Assembly (NCBI GenBank): GCA_045541395.1
Contig: JAZQIZ010000001.1
Span: 1-64,000 of the forward strand
Length of the DNA stretch: 64,000 nt
DNA from: JAZRWQ01 sp045541395
GTDB lineage: Bacteria > Bacillota > Clostridia > Oscillospirales > UMGS1783
Direction: 5' to 3'
Of this stretch, positions 17,618 to 25,921 are shown piece after piece; position 1 is the stretch's first letter, and the number at the start of each line of letters is the position of its first letter. The position numbers were made by a program, and so were the translations under genes. The notes below the pieces were generated by a model. It saw only the letters and a list, made by a program, of their open reading frames with translations. It was not told where the DNA came from and did not search any database.

Positions 17618-18889
17618 ATGGGCAAAGAAAATTTTAACGAACCCGTATGCTCATTTTGCGGTAAACGTCAGCACGAAGTTCTGCGTATGATTGCAGGCGT
17701 AGATGCCTTTATCTGCGATGAGTGTATTATGATGTGTAATGATATCATAGAAATGGAACCCGTCAGGGTGCACGGAGCAAAGAAGGATATTACCCTTTAT
17801 AAGCCTATGCAGCTTAAAAAGATTCTTGACGAGTTCGTTATAGGGCAGGATGAAGCTAAAATAGCTTTGTCCGTTGCTGTATATAACCATTATAAAAGAA
17901 TAGCCTATGATGGCAACGAAGAAGTTGAAATAAAGAAGAGCAATGTGCTTATGCTTGGTCCTACAGGATGCGGTAAAACCTTGCTTGCTGAGACACTTGC
18001 AAAAACCCTGAACGTCCCCTTTGCTATTGCCGATGCTACCACCCTTACCGAAGCAGGCTACGTAGGTGAGGACGTGGAAAATATTCTTCTCCGTCTTATT
18101 CAGGCGGCAGACTTTGATATAGAGCTTGCTCAAAATGGCATTATTTATATTGATGAAATTGATAAAATAGCAAGAAAGTCAGAAAATCCTTCTATTACCC
18201 GTGACGTAAGCGGCGAAGGCGTTCAACAAGCTCTTCTTAAAATTCTTGAAGGTACCGTTGCCTCGGTTCCCCCACAGGGAGGAAGAAAGCATCCTCAGCA
18301 GGAAATGCTTCATATTGACACAAGCAATATTCTGTTTATCTGTGGTGGCGCTTTTGATGGCTTGGAAAAAATAATTGAAAAGCGCTCCGAAAAGGTTTCT
18401 ATCGGCTTCGGTGCAGATGTTCGTACAAGAAAAGAAAAATTGGCCGAAGGCTATTTAAGAGAGGCCGAGCCCCACGATCTTGTTAAATTCGGTCTTATTC
18501 CTGAACTGGTAGGCCGTATGCCCGTTATTGTTGCATTGGATCAGCTTAACGAAGAAGCCTTTGTAAGAATCCTTTGCGAGCCCAAAAACTCTATAACCAA
18601 GCAGTATGAGCATTTGTTTTTAATGGACGGTATTGAGGTTGAATTTACAAAAGAAGCTTTAAACGCTGTTGCTAAAAAGGCGGCTGAACGCAATACCGGC
18701 GCAAGAGGCTTAAGAGGCATTATGGAAAATATAATGCAAAAGCTTATGTATGAATTGCCCTCCAGTGAAGATGTTTATAAGGTTATAATTAATGAGGACT
18801 GTGTAACAAAAGGCAGTGATCACGCCCAACTTTTGAAAGACAGTTCAAAAAGACAAAAGCCACTTATTGGCGAAACTGTTGCGCTATAA
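17618..18889 (+). CDS. clpX: ATP-dependent Clp protease ATP-binding subunit
   Basis: AAA+ unfoldase of 423 residues. The N-terminal C4 zinc-binding domain has Cys11, Cys14, Cys33 and Cys36. The AAA+ module has Walker A 'GPTGCGKT', Walker B 'IIYIDEIDKI', the pore loop 'GYVGED' and 'RNTGARGLRGIME' in sensor 2. The ClpP-binding IGF-like loop reads 'IGFG'. It unfolds tagged proteins and feeds them to ClpP. AAAAAGGA precedes the ATG. Confidence 0.97.
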   Translation: MGKENFNEPVCSFCGKRQHEVLRMIAGVDAFICDECIMMCNDIIEMEPVRVHGAKKDITLYKPMQLKKILDEFVIGQDEAKIALSVAVYNHYKRIAYDGNEEVEIKKSNVLMLGPTGCGKTLLAETLAKTLNVPFAIADATTLTEAGYVGEDVENILLRLIQAADFDIELAQNGIIYIDEIDKIARKSENPSITRDVSGEGVQQALLKILEGTVASVPPQGGRKHPQQEMLHIDTSNILFICGGAFDGLEKIIEKRSEKVSIGFGADVRTRKEKLAEGYLREAEPHDLVKFGLIPELVGRMPVIVALDQLNEEAFVRILCEPKNSITKQYEHLFLMDGIEVEFTKEALNAVAKKAAERNTGARGLRGIMENIMQKLMYELPSSEDVYKVIINEDCVTKGSDHAQLLKDSSKRQKPLIGETVAL

Positions 18890-18894
18890 AAATT

Positions 18895-18919
18895 AACCTG
18901 CCCGCAAGGGCAGGTTTTA
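18895..18919 (+). terminator. Terminator after clpX
   Basis: AACCTGCCC and GGGCAGGTT pair over 9 bp with a GCAA loop, followed by TTTT. The short T-run and the next gene only 14 bases away suggest partial read-through. Confidence 0.7.
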
Positions 18920-18932
18920 ACGGAGATAAAAA

Positions 18933-19850
18933 ATGAAACATATATTTATTATAAATCCCAAGGCAGGTAAAAGTGACCGCTCTTCGGAATTTATCGCGAA
19001 AATACATGTTGCTTTTGAAAATAAGAATATCCCCTATGAAATCTTTCTAACCGAATATAAAGGCCACGCGATCGATATTGCAAGGCGTTTTGCACAAACA
19101 GAAGAAGCTGTCAGGCTTTATGCCTTTGGCGGTGACGGTACTTTAAACGAAGTGCTTTCAGGCGCTTACGGTCATAGCAACGTTGAAATTGCGGTTTTCC
19201 CTTGCGGGACCGGTAATGATTTTGTAAAAGTAAGCAACGTTACCGATTGGACCGTGGAAGGGATTATTGAAGGTCAGGCAAAAGATATAGATATTATCAA
19301 GGTTAATGACCGCTATTGTGCCAATATTACAAACGTTGGATTTGATGCTAAAGTTGCTTACAATGTAACTAAGTTTAAAAAACTGTTCGGCGGCCATCTG
19401 GCTTATTATATTTCGGTATTTTTCACCTTGCTCAGTCGTATAAATATGAGGGTAAAGGTTTTCGTTGAAGACAAAATGGTATTTAACGATAAAAGCCTCC
19501 TTTGTGTTGCTGCAAACGGTAGGGTTTACGGAGGCGGGTTTAATGTTGCGCCCGGTGCCGATATATGTGATGGAATATTAAATTTTGTTGTAGTAAAAAA
19601 GCTTTCAAGGCTGCAAATAACAGGGTTCATAAACCCCTATAAAAAAGGTGACCATTTTGATCTTATAAATTCAGGTCTTATGAGTACATATACCGGCGGG
19701 AAAATGACTATCGAGTCTGACTCCGATATTGTTATTTGTGCTGACGGTGAGATATTTAAATCTAAAAAGTGTGAGATCTCCATTATTCCTGCCGCAATTA
19801 AATGTGTGTTCCCTCAAAATCAGGAAACAGCTCAGGAATCTTTAGTTTGA
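18933..19850 (+). CDS. Diacylglycerol kinase family lipid kinase
   Basis: Protein of 305 residues of the DagK/YegS family. The N-terminal catalytic domain starts 'IFIINPKAGKSDR' and contains the nucleotide-binding 'YAFGGDGTLNEVLSG' (about 64-78) and 'VAVFPCGTGNDFVK'-like motif (here 'IAVFPCGTGNDFVK'). The C-terminal beta domain ends with 'DGEIF'. Likely role: phosphorylation of diacylglycerol to phosphatidic acid at the membrane to recycle lipid from teichoic-acid synthesis. ACGGAG precedes the ATG. It may be transcribed partly by read-through from clpX. Confidence 0.88.
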   Translation: MKHIFIINPKAGKSDRSSEFIAKIHVAFENKNIPYEIFLTEYKGHAIDIARRFAQTEEAVRLYAFGGDGTLNEVLSGAYGHSNVEIAVFPCGTGNDFVKVSNVTDWTVEGIIEGQAKDIDIIKVNDRYCANITNVGFDAKVAYNVTKFKKLFGGHLAYYISVFFTLLSRINMRVKVFVEDKMVFNDKSLLCVAANGRVYGGGFNVAPGADICDGILNFVVVKKLSRLQITGFINPYKKGDHFDLINSGLMSTYTGGKMTIESDSDIVICADGEIFKSKKCEISIIPAAIKCVFPQNQETAQESLV

Positions 19851-19865
19851 AAATTAGCACTCAGG

Positions 19866-19920
19866 AATAGCAAAGGTTAAAAAATTTTAAATTTTACGCC
19901 TTTGCTATTGACTTTTTTTG
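19866..19920 (+). terminator. Long hairpin overlapping the groESL -35 box
   Basis: AATAGCAAAGG (19866-19876) and CCTTTGCTATT (19899-19909) are perfect inverted arms around a 22-nt AT-rich loop, followed by GAC and seven T. It looks like the terminator of the lipid kinase gene. Its right arm runs into the TTGACT of the groESL promoter. Confidence 0.6.
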
Positions 19921-19936
19921 ACCAATTTGCTATAAC
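19908..19936 (+). promoter_or_regulatory. groESL promoter
   Basis: TTGACT (19908-19913), 17 nt, TATAAC (19931-19936). The expected start of transcription is just upstream of the CIRCE element. Confidence 0.75.
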
Positions 19937-19948
19937 ATATAGTGTAAA

Positions 19949-19975
19949 TTAGCACTTTGACCATATGAGTGCTAA
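19949..19975 (+). promoter_or_regulatory. CIRCE operator (HrcA binding site)
   Basis: TTAGCACTT-N9-GAGTGCTAA matches the CIRCE consensus TTAGCACTC-N9-GAGTGCTAA at 17 of 18 positions. HrcA represses groE and dnaK operons through it. A further exact half-site, TTAGCACTC, occurs at 19854-19862 with a poorly matching second half. Confidence 0.92.
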
Positions 19976-20019
19976 AATATAAAATAAATAATTAATATAT
20001 ACCTATGGAGGAAATAAAA

Positions 20020-20304
20020 ATGAAATTGAAACCATTGGCAGACAGAGTTGTTATTAAAATGGTAGAAGCAGAAGAAACAACCCAGAGCGGTATAATTCTT
20101 GCTCCTGCATCAAAAGAAAAGCCTCAGGTAGCTGAAGTTATTGAAGTAGGCCCCGGCGGTCTTGTAGACGGTAAGCAGGTTGAAATGACCGTAAAGGTTG
20201 GTCAAAAGGTTATTGTCAGCAAATACGCAGGCACCGAAGTTAAAATAGAAAATGTAGAATACATTATCGTTAAGCAGGGCGACATTCTTGCTATTGTTGA
20301 ATAA
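20020..20304 (+). CDS. groES: Co-chaperonin GroES
   Basis: Protein of 94 residues: 'KPLADRVVIKMVEAEETTQSGIILA' at the start, the mobile loop in this region, and 'KYAGTEVKIENVEYIIVKQGDILAIVE' at the end. It caps the GroEL chamber. I chose the ATG at 20020: an in-frame ATG at 20005 overlaps the GGAGG ribosome binding site itself. It is followed 12 bases later by groEL and is under CIRCE control. Confidence 0.97.
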   Translation: MKLKPLADRVVIKMVEAEETTQSGIILAPASKEKPQVAEVIEVGPGGLVDGKQVEMTVKVGQKVIVSKYAGTEVKIENVEYIIVKQGDILAIVE

Positions 20305-20316
20305 GGAGAGATAATT

Positions 20317-21939
20317 ATGGCTAAACAGATCGTTTTCGGCGAAGACGCCAGAAAATCCCTGCAGGCTGGTGTAGATAAGCTTGCCAATGCAGTTAAAATT
20401 ACTATGGGCCCTAAAGGCAGAAACGTTGTACTTGATAAAAAATACGGTGCTCCTCTTATTACCAATGACGGTGTTACTATCGCTAAGGAAATAGAGCTTG
20501 AGGATGCTTTTGAGAATATGGGCGCTCAGCTTGTAAAGGAAGTTGCCACCAAAACCAACGACGTAGCAGGTGACGGTACTACTACTGCAACCTTACTTGC
20601 TCAGATAATGATTAAGGATGGCTTAAGAAACGTTTCCAGCGGAGCTAACCCAATGGTAGTAAAGAAGGGCATTCAGAAGGCAGTTGATTCCGCTGTAGCT
20701 GAAATTAAGGAAAATTCCGTTGCTGTTAAGAGCAGTAAGGATATCGGTCAGGTTGCCGCAATTTCTGCCGGCGATGAAAAAATAGGTAATCTTATCGCTG
20801 AAGCAATGGAGAAGGTAAGCTCAAACGGTGTTATTACTGTTGAAGATTCCAAGACGGCCGAAACCTACAGCGAGGTTGTTGAAGGTATGCAGTTTGACAG
20901 AGGATATATTACCCCTTATATGGCTACCGACTCCGAAAAAATGGAAGCTGTTATTGATAATCCTGCTATTCTTATTACAGATAAGAAGATTTCTAATATT
21001 CAGGAGATACTGCCTCTTCTTGAGCAGGTCGTTCAGTCCGGCAGAAAGCTCCTTATAATTGCTGAAGATATTGAAGGCGAAGCTCTTGCTACCCTTATTC
21101 TTAATAAGCTTCAGGGCCGTTTTGTTTGCGTTGGTGTAAAGGCTCCCGGCTTTGGTGACAGACGTAAAGAAATGCTTCAGGATATTGCTATCCTTACCGG
21201 CGGCACTGTTATTACAGAGGAATTAGGCTATGATCTTAAATCTGCTACATTAGAAACCTGCGGTACTGCCCGTCAGATCAAGGTTTCCAAGGAAAACACC
21301 ATTATTGTAGACGGTGCAGGTGCTCCCGAAGCAATTCAGGGCAGAATCGCTCAGATTAAAGCTGCTATTGAAGTAACCACCAGTGAGTTCGATAAGGAAA
21401 AGCTTCAGGAACGTCTTGCTAAGCTTTCCGGCGGTGTTGCCGTAATTAAGGTTGGCGCTGCTACCGAAATTGAAATGAAGGAAAAGAAATTAAGAATAGA
21501 AGATGCTCTTGCTGCAACCAAGGCTGCAGTAGAAGAGGGCATTGTTGCTGGTGGCGGTGTTGCTCTCTTACAGGCTATCCCTGCAGTAAGTGCAACCGTT
21601 GATAGCCTTAACGGCGATGAAAAAACCGGCGCAAATATTGTTCTTAAAGCTCTTCGTGCTCCTCTTTATCAGATAGCTGCAAACGCTGGTCTTGAAGGTT
21701 CTGTAATAGTAGATAAAATTATTACCTCCAAAAAGAAAAACTACGGTTTTGATGCTTATAAGGAACAGTTCTGCGATATGTTCAAGGCCGGTATTATAGA
21801 CCCTGCTAAGGTAACCCGAAGCGCTCTTCAGAACGCTGCATCTGTTGCCGCTATGGTTCTTACTACCGAAACCTTAGTTGCCGATATCAAAGAACCTGTT
21901 GCTCCTGCAGCACCTGCTGATATGGGCGGTATGTATTAA
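20317..21939 (+). CDS. groEL: Chaperonin GroEL
   Basis: Protein of 540 residues of the group I chaperonin family, normal length. It has the ATP-site motifs 'ITMGPKGRNVVLD', 'NDGVTIAKEIEL' and 'VAGDGTTTATLLAQ', and ends in a short Gly-Gly-Met tail ('MGGMY'). It forms the double-ring folding chamber with GroES. Codon use is strongly biased, as expected for an abundant protein. It is terminated by a strong hairpin. Confidence 0.98.
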   Translation: MAKQIVFGEDARKSLQAGVDKLANAVKITMGPKGRNVVLDKKYGAPLITNDGVTIAKEIELEDAFENMGAQLVKEVATKTNDVAGDGTTTATLLAQIMIKDGLRNVSSGANPMVVKKGIQKAVDSAVAEIKENSVAVKSSKDIGQVAAISAGDEKIGNLIAEAMEKVSSNGVITVEDSKTAETYSEVVEGMQFDRGYITPYMATDSEKMEAVIDNPAILITDKKISNIQEILPLLEQVVQSGRKLLIIAEDIEGEALATLILNKLQGRFVCVGVKAPGFGDRRKEMLQDIAILTGGTVITEELGYDLKSATLETCGTARQIKVSKENTIIVDGAGAPEAIQGRIAQIKAAIEVTTSEFDKEKLQERLAKLSGGVAVIKVGAATEIEMKEKKLRIEDALAATKAAVEEGIVAGGGVALLQAIPAVSATVDSLNGDEKTGANIVLKALRAPLYQIAANAGLEGSVIVDKIITSKKKNYGFDAYKEQFCDMFKAGIIDPAKVTRSALQNAASVAAMVLTTETLVADIKEPVAPAAPADMGGMY

Positions 21940-21953
21940 TAAGCAAAAATTTA

Positions 21954-21984
21954 AAAGGAATGGCCCTTGTGCCATTCCTTTTTG
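21954..21984 (+). terminator. Terminator of groESL
   Basis: An 11-bp perfect stem (AAAGGAATGGC / GCCATTCCTTT), loop CCTTGT, then T-run. Confidence 0.92.
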
Positions 21985-21986
21985 TG

Positions 21987-21995
21987 TGGTATAAT
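21987..21995 (+). promoter_or_regulatory. Extended -10 promoter
   Basis: TGG-TATAAT just downstream of the groESL terminator and about 20 nt before the MBL-hydrolase start. No clear -35 box. Confidence 0.5.
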
Positions 21996-22015
21996 CTCAA
22001 AAAAGGAGTGATATT

Positions 22016-22696
22016 ATGCTTAATTTCCTTGGTACCGGCGGTGCCTTTGCCTTTGACTTGGGCAATAACAGCGCCTATTATAAAAAGGACGGGATGTTCC
22101 TTCTTATAGACTGTGGCGAAACCACAATGCAGAAGCTCTATTTTAGTGATGTTTTAGATGACGTTCATACTGTCAATATTCTGATTACTCATACACATTC
22201 CGATCACGTTGGTTCTTTGGGTAGTTTTATATTCCATTGTTCCGGCAAAAAGATCCCTAATATAAACATTATCTATCCTAATGTTCCTGTAATGAAGACT
22301 CTTTGTGAATTTTTCGGTACCGCAAGTCGTGTAACAAATTTTCTTACTCCCGAACAGGTTACCGATTTTCCGTTAAAGGCCTATAAGAATCTTCATGAAA
22401 AAATGGAGGCTTACGGCTACTTAATGGAGCTGGAAGGCAAGAAGATTTACTATTCGGGCGACAGTAAGTCTATCCATCAAGAACTTATAGACATGCTTGT
22501 AAATAATGAAATAGATTATTTCTATCAGGACCTTCGTGAAAAAGAAAACCTTTTCCATCTTTCCTTTGCCGAAATAGAAAAGCTTATCCCCAAGGAGTAC
22601 AGAAGCAAAATAACCTGTATGCACTTTGATAAATCTTCCGATATCCCTGTAATTGAAGCTATGGGCTACAAAACCGTAAAAATAATTCCCGACTGA
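22016..22696 (+). CDS. MBL-fold metallo-hydrolase (RNase Z-like)
   Basis: Protein of 226 residues of the metallo-beta-lactamase superfamily. The start 'LNFLGTGGAFAFDLGNNSAYYKKDGMFLLIDCGE' and the motif 'ITHTHSDHVGSLG' (metal ligands) are typical of RNase Z/ELAC-like hydrolases, and 'YYSGDSKS' supplies the bridging Asp. The C-terminus has 'CMHFD' for the last His. It is shorter than tRNase Z (about 300), so a general phosphodiesterase is as likely as tRNA processing. AAAAGGAG precedes the ATG. Confidence 0.82.
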   Translation: MLNFLGTGGAFAFDLGNNSAYYKKDGMFLLIDCGETTMQKLYFSDVLDDVHTVNILITHTHSDHVGSLGSFIFHCSGKKIPNINIIYPNVPVMKTLCEFFGTASRVTNFLTPEQVTDFPLKAYKNLHEKMEAYGYLMELEGKKIYYSGDSKSIHQELIDMLVNNEIDYFYQDLREKENLFHLSFAEIEKLIPKEYRSKITCMHFDKSSDIPVIEAMGYKTVKIIPD

Positions 22697-22712
22697 TGTC
22701 GGGAATTTTCTT
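22684..22712. terminator. Terminator between convergent genes
   Basis: AATTCCCGAC and GTCGGGAATT form a 10-bp stem around TGAT, which includes the MBL stop codon, followed by TTTCTTT. It probably serves both directions. Confidence 0.82.
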
Positions 22713-23302
22713 TACCAGGAAAATCTCCTGTTCCATTCTATTTGCTCGGGGGTAAGCTCTTTAACTGTTTTGTTTACAATAAGCTCAGGGCAACTTTTTG
22801 TTTTAATTTGCTGTTCATTAACCTGCGCCCAGAAACTGCCGTCAATATCCCCGTTGTAAACAGTTTGGGGCAGGGAAACGGTGTTGAATAAGGAGCGTCT
22901 GCAAACAAGACCGTTATAGCCGTTTTTGCCCGTAGATTGTCCGTTAATTCTTACGTCCGGAAGCAATATCTGTTTTTTATCTGTAATATCATCAAGCTTT
23001 TCAAAAAAGTTAATGTCAACAGTATTTCCGTCCTCAATTATAAAAATGATCGGATCATTTTCAGATTTGGTATCAATGTATTCAATAGCTTTTGTTATGG
23101 CAATTCGTTTACCTGTATCGTAACCCATAGGCAAAAATTTAAAATTCTTAAATTGCTCAACAAAATTATTCAGGTAATTATTTGTGCTGTTATCGCAAAC
23201 AACAACGTTTATCCCCTCAATATCTTTTAAACAGGCAAACGTGTGTGATTGAGCGTAATTAATATCTTTAATTAAGTGAATAACAAAAATCTCATTTTGC
23301 AT
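22712..23302 (-). CDS. Glycosyltransferase-like (GT-A fold) protein, unknown substrate
   Basis: Protein of 196 residues. The pattern 'FVIHLI...VVVCDNSTNNYLNNFVEQF...YDTGKRIAITKAIEYI...IIFIIEDGNTVDINFFEKL' resembles the N-terminal nucleotide-sugar-binding half of family-2 glycosyltransferases, with 'EDGN' in the place of the DxD motif. The canonical DxD is not exact, so activity is uncertain. The C-terminal region is short. GGGAGATG precedes the ATG. No neighbour suggests a pathway. Confidence 0.55.
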   Translation of the reverse strand: MQNEIFVIHLIKDINYAQSHTFACLKDIEGINVVVCDNSTNNYLNNFVEQFKNFKFLPMGYDTGKRIAITKAIEYIDTKSENDPIIFIIEDGNTVDINFFEKLDDITDKKQILLPDVRINGQSTGKNGYNGLVCRRSLFNTVSLPQTVYNGDIDGSFWAQVNEQQIKTKSCPELIVNKTVKELTPEQIEWNRRFSW

Positions 23303-23420
23303 ATTATCATCTCCCGAATTTATTATATCACTTTTAAATAAAATTCACAATTACCTATAGAAAATTTAAAAAATATATAGTATAATTATCTTGCAATAAA
23401 AAAATTCGGAGGATTATACT

Positions 23421-23963
23421 ATGGCTAAATTTGTATGCAGTGTATGCGGTTACGTTCATGAAGGCGATTCTGCTCCTGAATTCTGCCCTCAGTGCAAGGT
23501 TCCCGCTTCTAAGTTTATTGAACAGAAGGAAGAAATGTCTTGGGCAGCTGAACACGTTGTAGGCGTTGCACAGGGCGTTAGCGAAGATATTATGGAAGAT
23601 CTTCGCGCTAACTTTATGGGCGAATGCACCGAAGTTGGTATGTATCTTGCTATGGCAAGAGTTGCTCATAGAGAAGGCTATCCCGAAATAGGCCTTTATT
23701 GGGAAAAGGCAGCTTGGGAAGAAGCTGAACATGCTGCAAAGTTCGCTGAACTCTTAGGCGAAGTTGTAACTGACTCCACCAAGAAGAACCTTGAAATGCG
23801 TGTTGAAGCTGAAAACGGCGCTACCGCCGGCAAAACTGATCTTGCTAAGCGCGCAAAGGCTGCAAACCTCGATGCTATCCATGATACCGTTCATGAAATG
23901 GCTCGTGACGAAGCTCGTCACGGCAAGGCTTTAGCAGGTCTTTTAAAGAGATACTTCGGCTAA
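23421..23963 (+). CDS. Reverse rubrerythrin-type peroxidase (rubredoxin + ferritin-like)
   Basis: Protein of 180 residues. A rubredoxin-like domain is N-terminal (Cys6-x2-Cys9 ... Cys22-x2-Cys25), followed by a four-helix ferritin-like diiron domain with 'ANFMGECTEVGMYLAMARVA' , 'EKAAWEEAEHAAKFAELLGE' and 'MARDEARHGKALAGLLKRYFG' supplying Glu and His ligands. This domain order is that of 'reverse' rubrerythrins, which reduce peroxide and oxygen with electrons from NADH in anaerobes. The clean, biased codons suggest high expression. GGAGG precedes the ATG; a TATAAT lies at 23381. Confidence 0.9.
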   Translation: MAKFVCSVCGYVHEGDSAPEFCPQCKVPASKFIEQKEEMSWAAEHVVGVAQGVSEDIMEDLRANFMGECTEVGMYLAMARVAHREGYPEIGLYWEKAAWEEAEHAAKFAELLGEVVTDSTKKNLEMRVEAENGATAGKTDLAKRAKAANLDAIHDTVHEMARDEARHGKALAGLLKRYFG

Positions 23964-23976
23964 TAATACTAAAATA

Positions 23977-24010
23977 AAAAGGGAATGGATTTTTCCATTC
24001 CCTTTTTTTA
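23977..24010. terminator. Terminator between convergent genes
   Basis: A 12-bp perfect stem (AAAAGGGAATGG / CCATTCCCTTTT), 6-nt loop, then T-run. The minus-strand gene at 24011 ends directly beside it. Confidence 0.9.
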
Positions 24011-24406
24011 TTATTTAGATTCATATGAGTAGTTTTTCTTGTCTTTATAAACAGTATTTCCTATTTTATATAGCTTAGTTCCTTGGATTTTTGCCATTGC
24101 GCGGGAAACTAATTCGGTTTCCTCGTCGGTATTAGGCTTGGCAAGTAAATCTGCTGCCGCAACCCAGCAAAAAGAATCATCTTGCGCAAGTAATATATTT
24201 GCAGCCTCACATTTTTGTTCGGAAGTAAGAAATTCACCGTGAATAACTTTGGTTAGGAAATGCCCTGCCTTTGAGCAGGTTATGGCGGAAACATAGTTAC
24301 TCAGTCCGGAATTAAGAATATTTGCTTGCGCGATTGCGTTGCCTGAGGAAATGGCGCTTACGTAATCGCTCCCTGTTTGTGGTAGTATTTTTGGAATTGC
24401 ATGCAA
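24011..24406 (-). CDS. Hypothetical protein, possibly a gene remnant
   Basis: Reading frame of 131 codons with no recognised domain. Two short segments are alike ('SDYVSAISSGNAI' at about 13 and 'SNYVSAITCSKAG' at about 36), which hints at a repeat protein. The ATG has no ribosome binding site, and an in-frame TTG six codons upstream has none either, so the real start may be lost or unusual. A good promoter lies upstream at 24444-24472. It may be a decayed gene. Confidence 0.4.
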   Translation of the reverse strand: MHAIPKILPQTGSDYVSAISSGNAIAQANILNSGLSNYVSAITCSKAGHFLTKVIHGEFLTSEQKCEAANILLAQDDSFCWVAAADLLAKPNTDEETELVSRAMAKIQGTKLYKIGNTVYKDKKNYSYESK

Positions 24407-24443
24407 ATAACAGAAATCAAACTGCTGTAATTATCATACAATG

Positions 24444-24472
24444 ATCATAAGGTAAACTATTCCGTTTGTCAA
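24444..24472 (-). promoter_or_regulatory. Promoter facing the orphan ORF
   Basis: On the minus strand: TTGACA (24472-24467), 17 nt, TATGAT (24449-24444). It would transcribe the hypothetical gene at 24011-24406. Confidence 0.6.
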
Positions 24473-24520
24473 ATGGTAGACAAAAACTTTGGGATGTGAT
24501 ATATTATTATAGGTGATGCT

Positions 24521-25087
24521 ATGAAAAAATATCTTTTGTTTTATTTGATTGCCGCTTTGGGCGTAGTGATCTACTTCCTTGTTTCTATGAATGCTTCGCC
24601 ATTTTTAAGGGCGGGAATCCTTGCTGCGGTAGGCATATTTGCATATATTGGCTGTATTACAAGTAAGAATAAACAACATACTAAAATTGCTTTGGCAGTT
24701 TCCTTTGTGCTGTATCTACATCTTCTTGTTTCAATGTTGTTTTTAGATAGTTATTTTGGCAGAACAACCGTTTCTCCTTCAGTAAACCTTATACCTTTTA
24801 AAACAATTAGTTCTTTCTTTTATGCAGATACTTATTCGTTTTTGGTAAACATAATCGGAAATCTTGTGGTGTTTATGCCTTTTGCGTTCTTTATGCCTCA
24901 GCTTTATAAACTTCAAAGAAAACCGTGGATCTTTATTTTAACAGTATTTGCAGTCGTTGCTGTTGCTGAAGTTATGCAGTATTTTATCGGTTGTGGTGCC
25001 TGCGATATAGATGATCTTATTTTAAACGTATTGGGCGCAATTATTGCCTTTTTTGTTTTTAAACCTATAATAAAAACGGGTGCATGA
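24521..25087 (+). CDS. VanZ family membrane protein
   Basis: Protein of 188 residues with five membrane helices and VanZ-like features: 'NLIPFKTI', 'NIIGNLVVFMPFAFFMPQL' and the acidic 'CDIDDLILNVLGAIIAFFVF' near the end. VanZ-like proteins are linked to glycopeptide tolerance and surface processes; the biochemical function is unknown. The ribosome binding site is AGGTGATG. Single gene with its own terminator. Confidence 0.88.
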   Translation: MKKYLLFYLIAALGVVIYFLVSMNASPFLRAGILAAVGIFAYIGCITSKNKQHTKIALAVSFVLYLHLLVSMLFLDSYFGRTTVSPSVNLIPFKTISSFFYADTYSFLVNIIGNLVVFMPFAFFMPQLYKLQRKPWIFILTVFAVVAVAEVMQYFIGCGACDIDDLILNVLGAIIAFFVFKPIIKTGA

Positions 25088-25104
25088 TCGCACCCGTTTT
25101 TTTT
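25073..25104. terminator. Terminator between convergent genes
   Basis: An 11-bp stem (AAAACGGGTGC / GCACCCGTTTT), loop ATGATC including the VanZ stop codon, then T8. Confidence 0.88.
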
Positions 25105-25921
25105 ATGTTGCGTTTCCGCCACCGTCAAGGAATATAACGTTACCGGTCATAAACTTTGAGTTGTCACTTGCCAGATAAACAGTAATACCTACTATCTCCT
25201 CAGGGAAGCCAAATCTGCCTATAGGATGTCTTTCAAGCCACTTATCTGCATAATCGGGCTCCTTGTCGATACAGGCCTGTAAAAGGGGAGTATAGAAGGT
25301 ACCGGGCATAATAATGTTAGAACGAACGCCTTTCTTGCACCAGTCAATAGCCGTAGCTTTTGTGAGCTGAACCATGCCTCCCTTACTTGCGCAGTATGCT
25401 GCAGAATTGGGAATTGCAACTGCGCCCGCGCCAGAGCCAATGTTAATAATACTGCCGTTGCCTTGCTTAAGCATTACTCTGCCTGCATATTTTGTACAAA
25501 GGAAGCAGGATTTCATATTTATATCTATAATTCTGTCAAATTCTTCGTCAGGGAAATCTTCCAGTGCGCAACGGTAAGTGGTACCTGCGTTGTTTACAAG
25601 CACGTCAATACGGCCAAAACGCTCAACAGTTGCGTTAACCATCGCCTGAACCTGCTCGCTAACGCTAACGTCGGCGCAGAAGTATTCAACGTCAAAATCC
25701 TTCAATTCTTCCTTGGTTTCCTGTAAAGGGCCTTCTTTTCTTGCTACCAGCATTACAGAAGCGCCTGCCATAGCAAGCCCTTTTGCCATTTCATGGCCAA
25801 GACCGGAGCTTGCGCCTGTAACAATAGCAACCTTACCTGTAAGATCAAAAAGTTTCAGGGCAGGAGGTAAAGTTTCCTGCTGTGTGGTAATATCCAAATA
25901 CTTAATTCTGCTGTCTGCCAT
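25103..25921 (-). CDS. SDR-family oxidoreductase
   Basis: Short-chain dehydrogenase of 272 residues. The Rossmann motif 'VTGASSGLG' (about 34-42), 'NNAG', the catalytic Ser in 'INIGSGAGAV' and Tyr-x3-Lys in 'YCASK' are all present. It is most like gluconate 5-dehydrogenase/KduD-type enzymes that act on sugar acids, but the substrate is not certain. Its ATG overlaps the stop of the SGNH hydrolase gene by one base (TAATG), so the two form an operon and may act on one carbohydrate ester. Confidence 0.85.
   Translation of the reverse strand: MADSRIKYLDITTQQETLPPALKLFDLTGKVAIVTGASSGLGHEMAKGLAMAGASVMLVARKEGPLQETKEELKDFDVEYFCADVSVSEQVQAMVNATVERFGRIDVLVNNAGTTYRCALEDFPDEEFDRIIDINMKSCFLCTKYAGRVMLKQGNGSIINIGSGAGAVAIPNSAAYCASKGGMVQLTKATAIDWCKKGVRSNIIMPGTFYTPLLQACIDKEPDYADKWLERHPIGRFGFPEEIVGITVYLASDNSKFMTGNVIFLDGGGNAT

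Noticed and set aside
15509..18889. tig-clpP-clpX considered as an unusual arrangement
   Set aside because: The order is widely conserved in Firmicutes.
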